Assembly: GCF_002532075.1 (NCBI RefSeq) | Contig: NZ_LYXE01000015.1 | Coordinates: 1-64,000, forward strand | Direction of reading: 5' to 3' | DNA length: 64,000 nucleotides | Origin: Candidatus Chloroploca asiatica | GTDB lineage: Bacteria > Chloroflexota > Chloroflexia > Chloroflexales > Chloroflexaceae | In this document: in pieces, positions 42,447 to 51,700 of the stretch | Position numbering within the stretch: position 1 is the stretch's first letter | Layout: every line of letters starts with the position of its first letter | Notes under the pieces: model-generated | The model's database searches: none | The model's input: only the letters and a program-made list of their open reading frames with translations | Told to the model about the DNA's origin: nothing | Made by a program: the position numbers and the translations under genes

Positions 42447-42521
42447 TTTGCACAACTAGCGTAAATTTTTTGTCCACCCTTTGCACAACTAGAGTATACA
42501 ACCTTTTGCACACCTTGTCAA
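42447..42521 (-). promoter_or_regulatory. Consensus promoter with repeated operator-like motifs for the SRPBCC gene
   Basis: On the minus strand, TTGACA (42516-42521) and TATACT (42493-42498) are separated by exactly 17 nt. The 13-bp motif TTTGCACAACTAG (plus strand) occurs at 42480-42492, just past the -10 and over the expected start site, and again identically at 42447-42459, 33 bp (about three helical turns) away. A shorter match TTTGCACA (42505-42512) lies in the spacer. This layout suggests repression by a protein binding the motif. The promoter is seen in the sequence; the repressor is inferred. Confidence 0.75.
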
Positions 42522-42700
42522 TGGTTTTGCGAGGCAAAGCTATGCAATCTATCCAAGCGGTCATCATGGGCACCGCGGCTTCCGTAACCATTCGCACTTG
42601 GGTAACAGGCAAGCCTGAGAGCGAAAGCGGGGCGGCCTTGCTCTCAAGAGAAGGACGAACACGTACCGGCTTCCGTGCCTCATGGCAAATATCCGTGAAA

Positions 42701-42709
42701 TGGTATAAT
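42701..42709 (+). promoter_or_regulatory. Extended -10 promoter for the LutA-like gene
   Basis: TGGTATAAT (42701-42709) is an extended -10 element about 44 nt before the GTG start. No -35 box of quality is found. It probably drives the LutA-like gene and perhaps the kinase after it. Confidence 0.5.
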
Positions 42710-42752
42710 GGCGAGGGCGATCCCCTTTACAGCGCGGTTAAGGAGACCAGAC

Positions 42753-43502
42753 GTGACAAGCGCAAACAACCACCGGCGGGCAACCCTTTTTGTAACCTGC
42801 ATTGTTGATCAAGTCTATCCTTCGATTGGTCAAGCAACGGTAGCGCTCTTAGAGCAACAGGGGGTTGAGGTTCATGTCCCGCCCCGGCTCACCTGTTGCG
42901 GTCAGATGGCCTTCAATGCAGGGTTTCGCGATGAAGCCTATGCAATTGCCGGGCGTACCATCGAAGTGTTACGGGGCCAGGGCGACGTTGTGTTACCGTC
43001 AGGTTCCTGTACCGCCATGATCCGTCACCTCTACCCCGAGTTATTTGACCATAGCCCCTATGCCGAGCCAGCCCGCGAACTGGCCGGTCGCACCTACGAA
43101 CTAACTGAATACCTCGTTGATGTGCTCGGCATTACCGACGTAGGCGCACACTTTGCGGGGCGCATCGCGTATCATCATGCCTGTCATGGCCTGCGTTTTA
43201 TTGGGGTCAAGGCACAAGCTGAAGCCTTGCTGAGCGGGGTTCGCGAGGCTGAACTGATGCCGCTCGCTGGTTGCCAGGAATGCTGCGGCTTTGGAGGGCT
43301 CTTTGCGATCAAACAGGCCGCTATCTCTGAGGCGATGCTCGAGCGAAAACTCGCGGCAATCGCAGCCAGTGATGCCGAACTGGTGGTCACTGGCGATGCT
43401 TCGTGCATGACCCAGATTGCCGGCGGTCTTTCCCGTGCTGGAAGTTCGATCCGTACACGCCATCTTGCCGAAGTCCTAGCAAATATGGTCGATGTGCGCT
43501 GA
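42753..43502 (+). CDS. LutA-like Fe-S oxidoreductase subunit (two CCG domains)
   Basis: The 249-residue protein matches the LutA/YkgE family, part of the L-lactate oxidase complex LutABC, and related glycolate-oxidase GlcF C-terminal domains. Cysteine-rich motifs are in place: FVTCIVDQVYPSIG, RLTCCGQMAFNAG, AYHHACHGLRF and AGCQECCGFGGLF, then GDASCMTQIAGG. The GTG at 42753 has AAGGAG 8 nt upstream and is preferred over the longer frame. LutB and LutC are not adjacent, so partners must be encoded elsewhere or the protein works in another complex. A histidine kinase starts 12 nt after its stop. Confidence 0.82.
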   Translation: MTSANNHRRATLFVTCIVDQVYPSIGQATVALLEQQGVEVHVPPRLTCCGQMAFNAGFRDEAYAIAGRTIEVLRGQGDVVLPSGSCTAMIRHLYPELFDHSPYAEPARELAGRTYELTEYLVDVLGITDVGAHFAGRIAYHHACHGLRFIGVKAQAEALLSGVREAELMPLAGCQECCGFGGLFAIKQAAISEAMLERKLAAIAASDAELVVTGDASCMTQIAGGLSRAGSSIRTRHLAEVLANMVDVR

Positions 43503-43514
43503 GGAGTCACGTGT

Positions 43515-45689
43515 ATGAGCGAGACAAGCAGCGCCAGACCAGGTGATGGCGATCTGCGCACAACAGCGCTGCTACAGCTTACAGCAGCCATTGAGACGGC
43601 AACAACGCTTGATGAGTTACTGATGCTCGGCCTCAATGAGTTCACTCACTTGCTTGAGATAAGTGATGGTGGCGTCATCTTGCTTGATGAGGCTGGTACG
43701 ACGGCGGGCCTAGTCAGTACGATTCCGCTGCGCACGAGTCTGCCCCCTGCCTTTCTGATCACCGAGACGACGTTTCTTTGGCGGGTGGTTGCCAATCGCG
43801 AGGCTATGCAGGTTGACGATGTGGCGCTCGCGATGGGGGCCGCTGATGCTGCCGCCGCAACACGCCAGATTCTGCCGCTGCTCAACGCTGAACAGATCCG
43901 TTCACTTCTCTTTTTACCTCTGGTAGCTCAGGATCGGGTCATTGGCGTGCTGGTCTTTGGTAACCGTACGGTGCCACGTCAGTTTGATGAACACGAAGTT
44001 GCCCAGGCACGCCTGATGGCAGGGCAATTTGCCGCAGCCATTACGTCGTTCCGGATCGCCGAAGAAGCCCTCCGGCGTACCGCAGAACTCGCGACCCTCA
44101 ATGAGATTGCCAATACTGTCACCTCTTCGCTCAATTCCCGCGAGATCTACCATCTGGTAATGGAGAAGATCAATACTTATTTCTGTGTTGATGCTGGCTC
44201 GCTCTTGATGCTTGATGAAGAGAGCAATGACCTCGTGTTTGTGATGACCCTGGAAGCCGGTGAAGAAAAACTCTTTGGCGTTCGGGTACCGTATGGTCAC
44301 GGCATTGTCTGGAGCGTCGCCTCGAGCCAGCATTATGCCGTGGTCAACGACGCGCAGGCTGATCCGCGCTTTTTCCGTGAGGTGAGTGATGCCCTCGGGT
44401 ATACCGTGCAGACAATTCTCTGTGTGCCAATGGTGGTCAAGGGGCGAACGATCGGGGTCATCGAGTTGTTGAATAAGCTTGAGGGCCCTTTTACCGAGGA
44501 AGAGGCGAACCGCCTGACGCGCATGGCAGCAACCATTGGGATTGCGCTAGAAAATGCGCGCCTCTTTCAAACGGTGACGACGGTGCGCGATCGCTTCGAG
44601 GCGATTCTGAATTCGACGAACGATGGTATTTTGATGGTGGATATGCGTGGGATTATTATGACGGCCAATCCCAGGGCGGCGCAACTGCTCGATAGACACC
44701 GCAACCAGTTGATCAACCATACGCTCGATCAGGTGCTACACGATCTGCGCAGCCGTGCCGTCAGTGTCAGTCTCTCGTCACGCCTACCCCACGAGGCCAC
44801 CTCTGAAGGGCTCGAATTTGAACTGCCCGCCCTTCAGGGGCGCTTCCTTCGCCATTATATGTTGCCAGTACGTGAAACGAACGGTACCGAGATTGGGCAA
44901 TTGGCCCTCTTTCAAGATATATCGCAAGAACGCGCCCTCGATCAACTGCGCGAAGATTATGTCGGCATGCTTGTCCATGATTTGCGCGCTCCCTTGACAG
45001 CGATCATTAATGGTATCCTCATGGTGCAACGTGGCCTCGGTGGACCAACGACCGAGCAGCAACAAGAGTTGCTGTCGATTGCGCACGAGGGAAGCCAGAC
45101 AATGCTGGCGATGATCAATACGCTGCTTGATATTTCGCGGATGGAACAGGGGCATATGAATCTGAATCGTGAGCCCCTCTCGCCCTATGCCGTCATTGAC
45201 CAGGCCCTCGATCGTCTGCGGGTCTCGGCACAGAGCCAGAATATCCAGTTGAAGCAGGATTTCCGCGCTGGCCTACCCTTGATCGAGGCCGACCGCGAGA
45301 AACTTGTCCGTATCTTGCAGAATCTGCTTGATAATGCAATCAAATTTTCACCGTCAGGGGGCGAAGTTATCCTTGGGGCTGGCGTTATGCCAACGGCAAG
45401 CCGCGAAGATCAGGGAATCCTGCCGCTCGATGTTCGTATGCCCGATCTGGAAACTGGTGAACACCTAATCTTCTGGGTACGCGATCAGGGTCCAGGGATT
45501 GCCGCCCAGTACCACGCCCGTATCTTTGATAAATTTGGTCAGGCCCACCATGGGCAACGCATGCGCGGATCAGGCCTCGGGCTGACCTTCTGTAAATTGG
45601 CCGTTGAAGCCCACGGAGGCCAGATCTGGCTCCATAGTAGCGAAGGCCATGGAAGTACTTTTGCCCTGGCTCTGCCGGTCAGTGCATGA
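43515..45689 (+). CDS. GAF-GAF-PAS hybrid-type sensor histidine kinase
   Basis: The 724-residue soluble kinase has two GAF domains (about 20-180 and 190-345), a PAS domain (about 355-470) and a HisKA dimerisation helix with the phosphoacceptor His in LVHDLRAPLTAI (near residue 490). A HATPase_c domain with N box LLDNAIKFSP, G1 box RDQGPGI and G2 box GSGLGLTFCKLA completes it. No transmembrane segment is seen, so it senses an intracellular ligand, perhaps nucleotide, heme or redox state. No response regulator gene follows. It is close enough (12 nt) to the LutA-like gene to be cotranscribed. Confidence 0.88.
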   Translation: MSETSSARPGDGDLRTTALLQLTAAIETATTLDELLMLGLNEFTHLLEISDGGVILLDEAGTTAGLVSTIPLRTSLPPAFLITETTFLWRVVANREAMQVDDVALAMGAADAAAATRQILPLLNAEQIRSLLFLPLVAQDRVIGVLVFGNRTVPRQFDEHEVAQARLMAGQFAAAITSFRIAEEALRRTAELATLNEIANTVTSSLNSREIYHLVMEKINTYFCVDAGSLLMLDEESNDLVFVMTLEAGEEKLFGVRVPYGHGIVWSVASSQHYAVVNDAQADPRFFREVSDALGYTVQTILCVPMVVKGRTIGVIELLNKLEGPFTEEEANRLTRMAATIGIALENARLFQTVTTVRDRFEAILNSTNDGILMVDMRGIIMTANPRAAQLLDRHRNQLINHTLDQVLHDLRSRAVSVSLSSRLPHEATSEGLEFELPALQGRFLRHYMLPVRETNGTEIGQLALFQDISQERALDQLREDYVGMLVHDLRAPLTAIINGILMVQRGLGGPTTEQQQELLSIAHEGSQTMLAMINTLLDISRMEQGHMNLNREPLSPYAVIDQALDRLRVSAQSQNIQLKQDFRAGLPLIEADREKLVRILQNLLDNAIKFSPSGGEVILGAGVMPTASREDQGILPLDVRMPDLETGEHLIFWVRDQGPGIAAQYHARIFDKFGQAHHGQRMRGSGLGLTFCKLAVEAHGGQIWLHSSEGHGSTFALALPVSA

Positions 45690-45702
45690 CAGGACGTAGG
45701 TT

Positions 45703-46695
45703 ATGCTCACACAATTTGATGTCGAGCGTGCTTTGCAACACTATGACCTCGGGGAGGTTCGTAGCGTCCGCCCGGCGAGCCACGGGGCGGTCAATGAGAC
45801 GGCGTTCGTCGAGACGAGCATGGGGCGCTATGTGGTGCGCCGTAATCAGCGCAAGCAAGGGTTAAGCGCTGTTGATCTGCGCCATCGGTTGATGGCCTGG
45901 CTGCGTGCGCGCGGCTTTCCTGCCCCACGACTTATTCCAGCACGCAATGGCGAGCAAGCCATTGATTTTGACGGGCGCTTCTTTGAAGTCCAGACCTTTA
46001 TCGAAGGTGACGAGTTTAACCGCGATCGCCCGGCTCACCTCGCTGGCACTGGGTCGATCCTGGCCCACTATCACAATGCCGTTGATGGCTTCCCTGATCC
46101 GCCCCTATCACAAGGCCCACGCTATAGCACCTCATCGCTGTCAGGGCTGATCGAGCGCATTATGCAGCGCGATATAATGGGCGATTTGACTGTCCAACTC
46201 AACTGGTATGATCGACGGGCCGCCGATCTCAAACGCGCACTCAGCGAGCAAAGCTATGAAGCGCTGCCGCACGTGCTGATTCACGGTGATGTCCATCGCG
46301 ATAACCTGATCTTTCGTGGTGATACCGTCGCCGCCCTGATTGATTTCGATCAGGTGACGCTTGATGCGCGCCTCGTTGATCTCGCCGATGCCCTCGTTGA
46401 TTTTGCCGTCGGGATGCCCCCCAAAGATTGGTATCCCTGGGGTGTCTATGCTGGCCCCCTTGATGCCGAGCGCGCAGCCCAGTTGCTCAATGGGTATGAC
46501 CAGATTGCGCCCCTCTCATCCTATGAGCGCAAAGCGTTGCCACTTATGATTGAGGTGATCTGGCTTCAAGGTAATCTGCGTCGTGTCCTGACGACCCACG
46601 ATGCTGATCCCGATTATCATTGTGAGGTGCTGGGCCAAGGGCAACGCCTCGCCGAATGGCTGCACGAACACCTCGAGGCGATGAACCTCGGCTAG
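45703..46695 (+). CDS. Aminoglycoside phosphotransferase/homoserine kinase-like protein
   Basis: The 330-residue protein has a protein-kinase-like APH fold: a Gly loop region (PASHGAVNETAFVETSMG), a Brenner motif VLIHGDVHRDNLIF (catalytic Asp) and the metal-binding DFDQ in ALIDFDQVTLDARLVDLADALVDF (split: ALIDFDQV, DLADALVDF). This places it with APH/homoserine kinase ThrB2-type enzymes. The natural substrate is not defined. It starts 13 nt after the kinase stop and could be cotranscribed, but a functional link is not obvious. Confidence 0.8.
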   Translation: MLTQFDVERALQHYDLGEVRSVRPASHGAVNETAFVETSMGRYVVRRNQRKQGLSAVDLRHRLMAWLRARGFPAPRLIPARNGEQAIDFDGRFFEVQTFIEGDEFNRDRPAHLAGTGSILAHYHNAVDGFPDPPLSQGPRYSTSSLSGLIERIMQRDIMGDLTVQLNWYDRRAADLKRALSEQSYEALPHVLIHGDVHRDNLIFRGDTVAALIDFDQVTLDARLVDLADALVDFAVGMPPKDWYPWGVYAGPLDAERAAQLLNGYDQIAPLSSYERKALPLMIEVIWLQGNLRRVLTTHDADPDYHCEVLGQGQRLAEWLHEHLEAMNLG

Positions 46696-46737
46696 GAGCC
46701 TACCCTGGCAACGAAACGCAAGCCAAAGGAGCACGCG

Positions 46738-47292
46738 ATGCTTGTTGCTCGCCGTCAATTTACCGTCCAGGATTACCATCGGATGCGCGATGTTGGTATT
46801 TTTGCGGAAGATGATCGCGTTGAATTACTTGATGGAGAGGTCGTGCTTATGAGTCCGAGCGGACCCCTGCACGCTGCCATTGTCCGTCGTCTGAATACTC
46901 TCTTGAGTCAGGCGGCAGGCCATCAGTTCATGCTGAGTGTTCAAGATCCTATTCAGTTATCAGATTTGAGTGAACCACAACCGGATCTTGCGCTTCTGCA
47001 CTATCGTGCTGATTATTATGCAGCCTCACATCCACAACCCGCTGAGATTGAACTGCTGATCGAAGTGTCAGATACCTCGCTTGACTATGATCGCGAACAG
47101 AAACTGCCACGGTATGCCGCGTCAGGCATCCGTGAAGTATGGCTTGTTGATCTCACGCATCAGCAGATTGAACAGTATATCGATCCTGCCAATGGATCCT
47201 ATCGAACCAAACAGACCTGGATCCACGGTCAGACGTTGACGAGTCCGCATCTTGCGATGCTGAGCGTCCGCGTTGATGCTATTCTTGGATAA
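46738..47292 (+). CDS. Uma2 family (DUF820) restriction endonuclease-like protein
   Basis: The 184-residue protein belongs to Uma2, a PD-(D/E)XK-fold family abundant in cyanobacteria and Chloroflexota. Motifs: FTVQDYHRMRDVGIFAEDDRVELLDGEVV (part), EPQPDLALLHYR, and IELLIEVSDTSLDYDREQKL with E-x-S and the catalytic-type D...E...K. Activity of Uma2 proteins is poorly known; many copies per genome suggest selfish or housekeeping roles. AAAGGAG precedes the ATG. It stands in a set with the unassigned gene that follows and the PHP gene. Confidence 0.85.
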   Translation: MLVARRQFTVQDYHRMRDVGIFAEDDRVELLDGEVVLMSPSGPLHAAIVRRLNTLLSQAAGHQFMLSVQDPIQLSDLSEPQPDLALLHYRADYYAASHPQPAEIELLIEVSDTSLDYDREQKLPRYAASGIREVWLVDLTHQQIEQYIDPANGSYRTKQTWIHGQTLTSPHLAMLSVRVDAILG

Positions 47293-47316
47293 CGATGTCA
47301 GCAAGGAGACAAAGTA

Positions 47317-47832
47317 ATGACGGAACGAGCAGAGTATACTGATGAGGAATGGGCTACAGTTCTCGCGGCACCGGTGGCGGTGATTTCAGCAATTATTGGC
47401 GCGAGTCTCGGTGGGCCGGTGGGCATTATGAAAGAGGTCGCCGCGGCGGTGAAGAGTTTTGAGCAGGCCGCCGAAACGAAGCGCGATAATCCGTTGATTG
47501 TTGCCGTGCTCTTGAGCCTCAAAGAGCGTTTTGAGGCGTTTGGCGGCGGGCTTGATGATCCGGCACTCCAGCAGATGAATATTCTTGAACTGGGCCAGGA
47601 TGTGGATCGTGCCGTGGAAGCTTGCCGCGTCGCCCGCGAGTTGCTTGAACAAAAGGCTCCCCCCGACCTGTCAGCCGAGTTGCGCACCTGGTTGCTTGAA
47701 ATTGGGGTCAACGTTGCTCACGCTGCCGTTGAAGGTGGCTTTTTTGGTATGGGGGGTGAGCGCGTGAATCAGGCCGAACGCGATATGCTCGTGCGCCTCG
47801 CCGAGGCCCTGGATGTACCGTCACCACTATGA
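47317..47832 (+). CDS. Hypothetical protein
   Basis: The 171-residue protein is not recognised. It is acidic and largely helical, starting MTERAEYTDEEWATVL. A small, hydrophobic segment (AVISAIIGASLGGPVGIM, about 22-39) may be a single membrane helix or a buried Gly-rich loop. A second half resembles helical bundles (LGQDVDRAVEACRVARELLE). AAGGAG precedes the ATG. Its stop overlaps the start of the PHP gene (ATGA), so the two are translated together, suggesting a shared process. Confidence 0.6.
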   Translation: MTERAEYTDEEWATVLAAPVAVISAIIGASLGGPVGIMKEVAAAVKSFEQAAETKRDNPLIVAVLLSLKERFEAFGGGLDDPALQQMNILELGQDVDRAVEACRVARELLEQKAPPDLSAELRTWLLEIGVNVAHAAVEGGFFGMGGERVNQAERDMLVRLAEALDVPSPL

Positions 47833-48866
47833 TCTTTAGTTATCCTGGTGCGCTCCATATTCATTCAATCCACTCCGACGGCACCGGTACCCTCCCTGAG
47901 ATCGTCGCCGCTGCCTGGGATGCCGGTCTGCGCTGGATCATTGTCACCGACCACGATACGCTTGCCGGGCGCTCGTATGCCGGTTGGCACGATGGCGTGC
48001 TCGTGATTGTTGACCACGAGATTACGCCTGACCGCAATCATTTTCTCGCCCTGGGGGTTGACCAGGTCATCAGCCATCAATTGCCGCCCCAAGAGTTCAT
48101 TGACCAGACCTATGCGAGCGGTGGGTTTGGCATTATTGCGCATCCCGATGAACAGGTCGTCAATCGCTTCAAAGATTGTTATCGCTGGGACGATTGGACG
48201 ATTGATGGCCCACGCGAGCGGGCACGGCAGACGGTCGGGCTCGAGTTGTGGAATCTGATGAGCGATTGGGGGGAACACCTTACGCCGCGCAACCAGTTCC
48301 TCCATTTTTGCGTGCCCAGCCTCGGCCTCAGCGGTCCTTCGCCCGCCACGCTCGCATGGTGGGATCGGCTCAATATGACCGGACGGCGTACATTTGGCGT
48401 CGGTGGAGTTGATGCCCACGCTTTTCGCCGGAAGATCGGCTGGTATGAGATCGAAATCTTCCCGTATCGGTGGCTCTTCCAGACCCTAACCAACTATCTG
48501 CAACTCAGCGAGCCGTTGAGCACCGACGCCACCGAGGCGACCCAACAGGTCTATGCCGCCCTGCGCCAGGGCCAGAGTTATTTCATCAACCGGCGTGAAG
48601 CTGATCTGCCCGCGTTGCATTTTGTGGCCCGGCGCAATGGTCACTCGTATCGTAGCGGCGATACCGCCTCGCTCGCCCAGGGGCCGCTGCACATCGAGGT
48701 GGACGTTCAGCGCAATGCCGACCTCCGCCTCATTGCCAACGGCCACATGATCGCCCACGGGGTACGCCAACTACGCCACACGATCACGTCCCCCGGCGTC
48801 TATCGCCTCGAAGCCTATATCGGTAGCAAAAGCTGGCTCTTTGCCAATCCGATCTATGTCCAATAA
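47829..48866 (+). CDS. PHP-domain metal-dependent hydrolase
   Basis: The 345-residue protein has the PHP (polymerase and histidinol phosphatase) motifs: HIHSIHSDGTGTLPE (metal His pair), WIIVTDHDTL (DHD), IVDHEIT (Glu), FGIIAHPDE and GVGGVDAHAFRR (late metal residues). The C-terminal 90 residues form a beta-rich domain. The family contains phosphoesterases and phosphatases; the substrate is unknown. The ATG overlaps the stop of the preceding hypothetical gene. A dispersed TTTGCGCCTTTGCGTC repeat lies just downstream. Confidence 0.83.
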   Translation: MIFSYPGALHIHSIHSDGTGTLPEIVAAAWDAGLRWIIVTDHDTLAGRSYAGWHDGVLVIVDHEITPDRNHFLALGVDQVISHQLPPQEFIDQTYASGGFGIIAHPDEQVVNRFKDCYRWDDWTIDGPRERARQTVGLELWNLMSDWGEHLTPRNQFLHFCVPSLGLSGPSPATLAWWDRLNMTGRRTFGVGGVDAHAFRRKIGWYEIEIFPYRWLFQTLTNYLQLSEPLSTDATEATQQVYAALRQGQSYFINRREADLPALHFVARRNGHSYRSGDTASLAQGPLHIEVDVQRNADLRLIANGHMIAHGVRQLRHTITSPGVYRLEAYIGSKSWLFANPIYVQ

Positions 48867-48883
48867 AGGTCGGTCATGACCCT

Positions 48884-48908
48884 AAAAACTTTGCGCCTTT
48901 GCGTCAAA
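48884..48908 (+). repeat. Dispersed 'TTTGCGCCTTTGCGTC' repeat, copy 2
   Basis: AAAAACTTTGCGCCTTTGCG then TCAAA matches the minus strand of 34839-34864, with one base fewer. It sits in the short gap between two convergent genes, the PHP gene and the dehydrogenase. Confidence 0.6.
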
Positions 48909-48937
48909 AAAAACGCCTTCTTTGACCTGTATTGCCC

Positions 48938-49825
48938 CTACAAACCACCAACTTCGACGCCGGCAAGACGCTCAAGCGCCTTGATCAACGCATGATTGCC
49001 CTCTTCACCCAGACCGTCGGCTTGCAGGGTGCGGTAGAGTTGAAAGATCATGCCTGTGCCAAGCATCGGCACCCCGATTTGATCAGCCGCCTGGAGCACA
49101 AGGCGCAGATCTTTTTGCTGCAAATCAATCGTGAACCCAGGGCGCCAATCACGCTTGATGCACTGCGGCCCGCGATTCGTGAGCGTCCAACTCCCTGCCG
49201 CCCCACCCGACACGGCAGCAAGCGTACGCTCGAGATCGACGCCACTCGCCTGGGCAAAGACGAGAGCCTCGCTCACGGAGAGCATCGTCCCGACCACCAG
49301 AATCTGATTGACGAGCTTGACCGTCTGACCATCGCCGACGCGCCCAACATGGGTAATCGTCTTGCCCATCGCCTCAAAATAGGGGCGGGCACGTTCAACA
49401 TCCTCGGTGGCACCGCCAACCATGATGCTCAGCGTGCCCTTTGCGGCGCCCTCGCTGCCCCCGCTGACCGGTGCATCGAGGAACGCAATGCCTCGCGCCG
49501 CAAGCGCCTCGGCACAGACCCGCGCACCCTGCGGGCTGATCGTGCTCATATCAATCACCAGGCTCCCAGGTTGCGCCGAGGTTAACACATCGCCAAGCAA
49601 AAGGGCGTGGACATCGGGCGTATCACTGACACACGAAATAATCACCTGGCACTGGGCCGCCAGTTCCGCCGGGCTCGCCGCCAAGTTCGCGCCCTGTGCC
49701 ACCAGCTCATCTGCACGCCCGCTCGTCCGATTCCAGACCGTGAGATCAAACCCTGCCTTCAGCAGATTAGCGGCCATCCCGCGCCCCATAATGCCCAACC
49801 CGATAAAGCCGACTCGCTCTGTCAT
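48938..49825 (-). CDS. NAD(P)-dependent beta-hydroxyacid dehydrogenase (3-hydroxyisobutyrate/tartronate semialdehyde type)
   Basis: The 295-residue protein starts with a Rossmann motif VGFIGLGIMGRGMAANLLKA. It has the substrate loop FLDAPVSGGSEGAAKGTLSI and the catalytic lysine motif GDGQTVKLVNQILVVG, followed by an all-helical C-terminal domain. It reduces or oxidises a beta-hydroxyacid such as 3-hydroxyisobutyrate or tartronate semialdehyde. Family members are hard to tell apart by sequence. GGGGCAAGAAG precedes the ATG. It converges on the PHP gene. Confidence 0.88.
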   Translation of the reverse strand: MTERVGFIGLGIMGRGMAANLLKAGFDLTVWNRTSGRADELVAQGANLAASPAELAAQCQVIISCVSDTPDVHALLLGDVLTSAQPGSLVIDMSTISPQGARVCAEALAARGIAFLDAPVSGGSEGAAKGTLSIMVGGATEDVERARPYFEAMGKTITHVGRVGDGQTVKLVNQILVVGTMLSVSEALVFAQASGVDLERTLAAVSGGAAGSWTLTNRGPQCIKRDWRPGFTIDLQQKDLRLVLQAADQIGVPMLGTGMIFQLYRTLQADGLGEEGNHALIKALERLAGVEVGGL

Positions 49826-50161
49826 CTTCTTGCCCCTCTATAATCTCGTCTTTGTCGCGATAGCAGCCCGCGATCATTTGTGAAGACCTGGGTGCTTGCT
49901 CGCGGTGTAGCCGTGAGCAAGCACCCAGACGCTTGGACAAACCCGTTAGGGTTGCGATAGCACGATCTTATCCCAGATAGCGACGATCTGCAAAAGCTGG
50001 TCAGGTATCCAACCTCGCCATAGCAAAATGCAATACAACTCATTCGAAGTTGCGCTTTCTTTACTATATTAACAAGTTTTATTCGTTACTATAGGTGAAG
50101 GTTGGCATACCCTCAAAGAGGGTAAAAATCGGACATAAAACATCGCTAAGGATAACCCTTC
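49826..50161. other. 336-bp intergenic region, divergent promoters
   Basis: The gap separates the divergent dehydrogenase and radical SAM genes. A hairpin with 14-bp arms (CTGGGTGCTTGCTC at 49888-49901 and its inverse complement at 49915-49928) is present, and a small hairpin TACCCTC-AAA-GAGGGTA lies near 50108-50124, just before the radical SAM gene. The stretch 50030-50100 is distinctly A/T-rich and probably holds the promoter, although no consensus pair could be fitted with confidence. No gene is seen. Confidence 0.5.
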
Positions 50162-51700
50162 ATGCACATCGTTTTGATCAGTCCCTACAGTGGCATTGAG
50201 GCAACTGGGTTGCGTGTTCTATCGTCATGTCTCAAAGCGGCAGGGGCTACAACCAACATGATCTTTCTCCCCAATCTGGAAGAGGCTATGGCCGGCGACC
50301 ATTTCCACGTGCGCAATGTTGAGCCCGTGTTGGTACACCAGATGACGACGATTTGCGCCAGCGCGGATCTCATTGCCATGAGTGTGATGACGCCGAGTTT
50401 TCATATCGCACGCGGTTTGACCGAGGCCATCAAAGCGAACCTGTCTATCCCGGTGATCTGGGGCGGTATTCATCCGACCGTACGTCCCGATGAATGCCTC
50501 CAGTACGCCGATCTGGTCTGTGTCGGCGAAGGTGAACAAGCGCTCGTTGAACTCATGCATGCCCTCGCCGCAGGAGGCTCGTATACCTCCATTCACAACC
50601 TGGGCTACCTCGACGAGGATGGGCAGCTCGTGCTCAATCCACTCAATCCACTTCTCACCGATCTTGATGCGCTACCCTTTCCCGATTATGCCTTTGAAGA
50701 CCATTATCTACTGCACGAAGGGCGGTTGACGCGCGCAACAGAACAACTGATGCACTACTATTTGACCGACCTGGGAAGTTGGGCTTCAGGCCCCGTGTAT
50801 GGCGTGTTGACAATGCGCGGATGTCCATATCATTGTACCTATTGTGCGAATAATGCCCTCATGGAGATCTATGATCATTGGAGCCACCTGCGACGGCGGA
50901 GTCCCGGCAGCGTGATCGCCGAGATCCAGGCGGTGCGCGAGCGTCTCCCTCAGATTGAAGCAATCATTCTACGCGATGACACCTTTCTTGCCAACACAAC
51001 CGACTATATCGCCGAATTCAGCCGCCTCTATCGCGAAGAGGTCGGGTTGCCTTTTCGTGCCTATACGACCGCGCAAACCGCCGATCCGGTCAAGTTGCAG
51101 CACCTCGCCGAGGCAGGGTTGCGTTATGTCATTATGGGCATCCAGAGCGGCTCACGACGCATCCAGAAACTCTACGAGCGCAAGGCGACCAATGAACGGG
51201 TCTTGCAAGCAGCCAGGGTACTCCACCAGTTTGCAGCCTGGGCACCGCGACCAACCTATGATGTCATCACCGATAATCCCTACGAAACGCTGGAAGATCG
51301 TTGGGTGACGCTGCAACTCATCCACCAACTTCCCCCTCCTTACCGCCTTTCCCTCTACGCGCTGACCTTTTACCCAGGCACCGACCTCTATCACCGGGCG
51401 ATCGCCGACGGTTACATCACCCCTGATGACCAGCGTAGTTATGCCTACAATTTCCAGATCATCGCGTCAACCTACTATAACTTTGCTCTCTTTTGCCACA
51501 GCCTCAATCTGCCGCGCATCTTCTTGGACGTACTCGCCACGTATGAAGTCTTCCGTATCATGAGTCTCAAACCACTGGATCGACTGGCAGGGCGCTTGCT
51601 CGATGGCTTGCTGGCGTTACGGCTCTGGCGCAATACCAGGCTCTATGCTCGCCGCCATGTTGCATGGCTGGAGACCGAAGAGGTTGAAGCCCATGGCTGA
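50162..51700 (+). CDS. B12-binding-type radical SAM protein
   Basis: The 512-residue protein has an N-terminal cobalamin-binding-like Rossmann domain (HIVLISPYSGIEATGLRVL to VIWGGIHPTVRPDECL and VCVGEGEQALVEL). It lacks the DxHxxG base-off histidine motif. A radical SAM domain follows with the cluster motif MRGCPYHCTYC (C221, C225, C228). Such proteins carry out methylations, ring rearrangements or other radical steps on lipids and natural products. The C-terminal 100 residues are unassigned. The stop overlaps the next gene's start by 8 nt. It opens a five-gene glycan or metabolite cluster, so its substrate is probably a lipid- or sugar-linked intermediate. Confidence 0.85.
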   Translation: MHIVLISPYSGIEATGLRVLSSCLKAAGATTNMIFLPNLEEAMAGDHFHVRNVEPVLVHQMTTICASADLIAMSVMTPSFHIARGLTEAIKANLSIPVIWGGIHPTVRPDECLQYADLVCVGEGEQALVELMHALAAGGSYTSIHNLGYLDEDGQLVLNPLNPLLTDLDALPFPDYAFEDHYLLHEGRLTRATEQLMHYYLTDLGSWASGPVYGVLTMRGCPYHCTYCANNALMEIYDHWSHLRRRSPGSVIAEIQAVRERLPQIEAIILRDDTFLANTTDYIAEFSRLYREEVGLPFRAYTTAQTADPVKLQHLAEAGLRYVIMGIQSGSRRIQKLYERKATNERVLQAARVLHQFAAWAPRPTYDVITDNPYETLEDRWVTLQLIHQLPPPYRLSLYALTFYPGTDLYHRAIADGYITPDDQRSYAYNFQIIASTYYNFALFCHSLNLPRIFLDVLATYEVFRIMSLKPLDRLAGRLLDGLLALRLWRNTRLYARRHVAWLETEEVEAHG

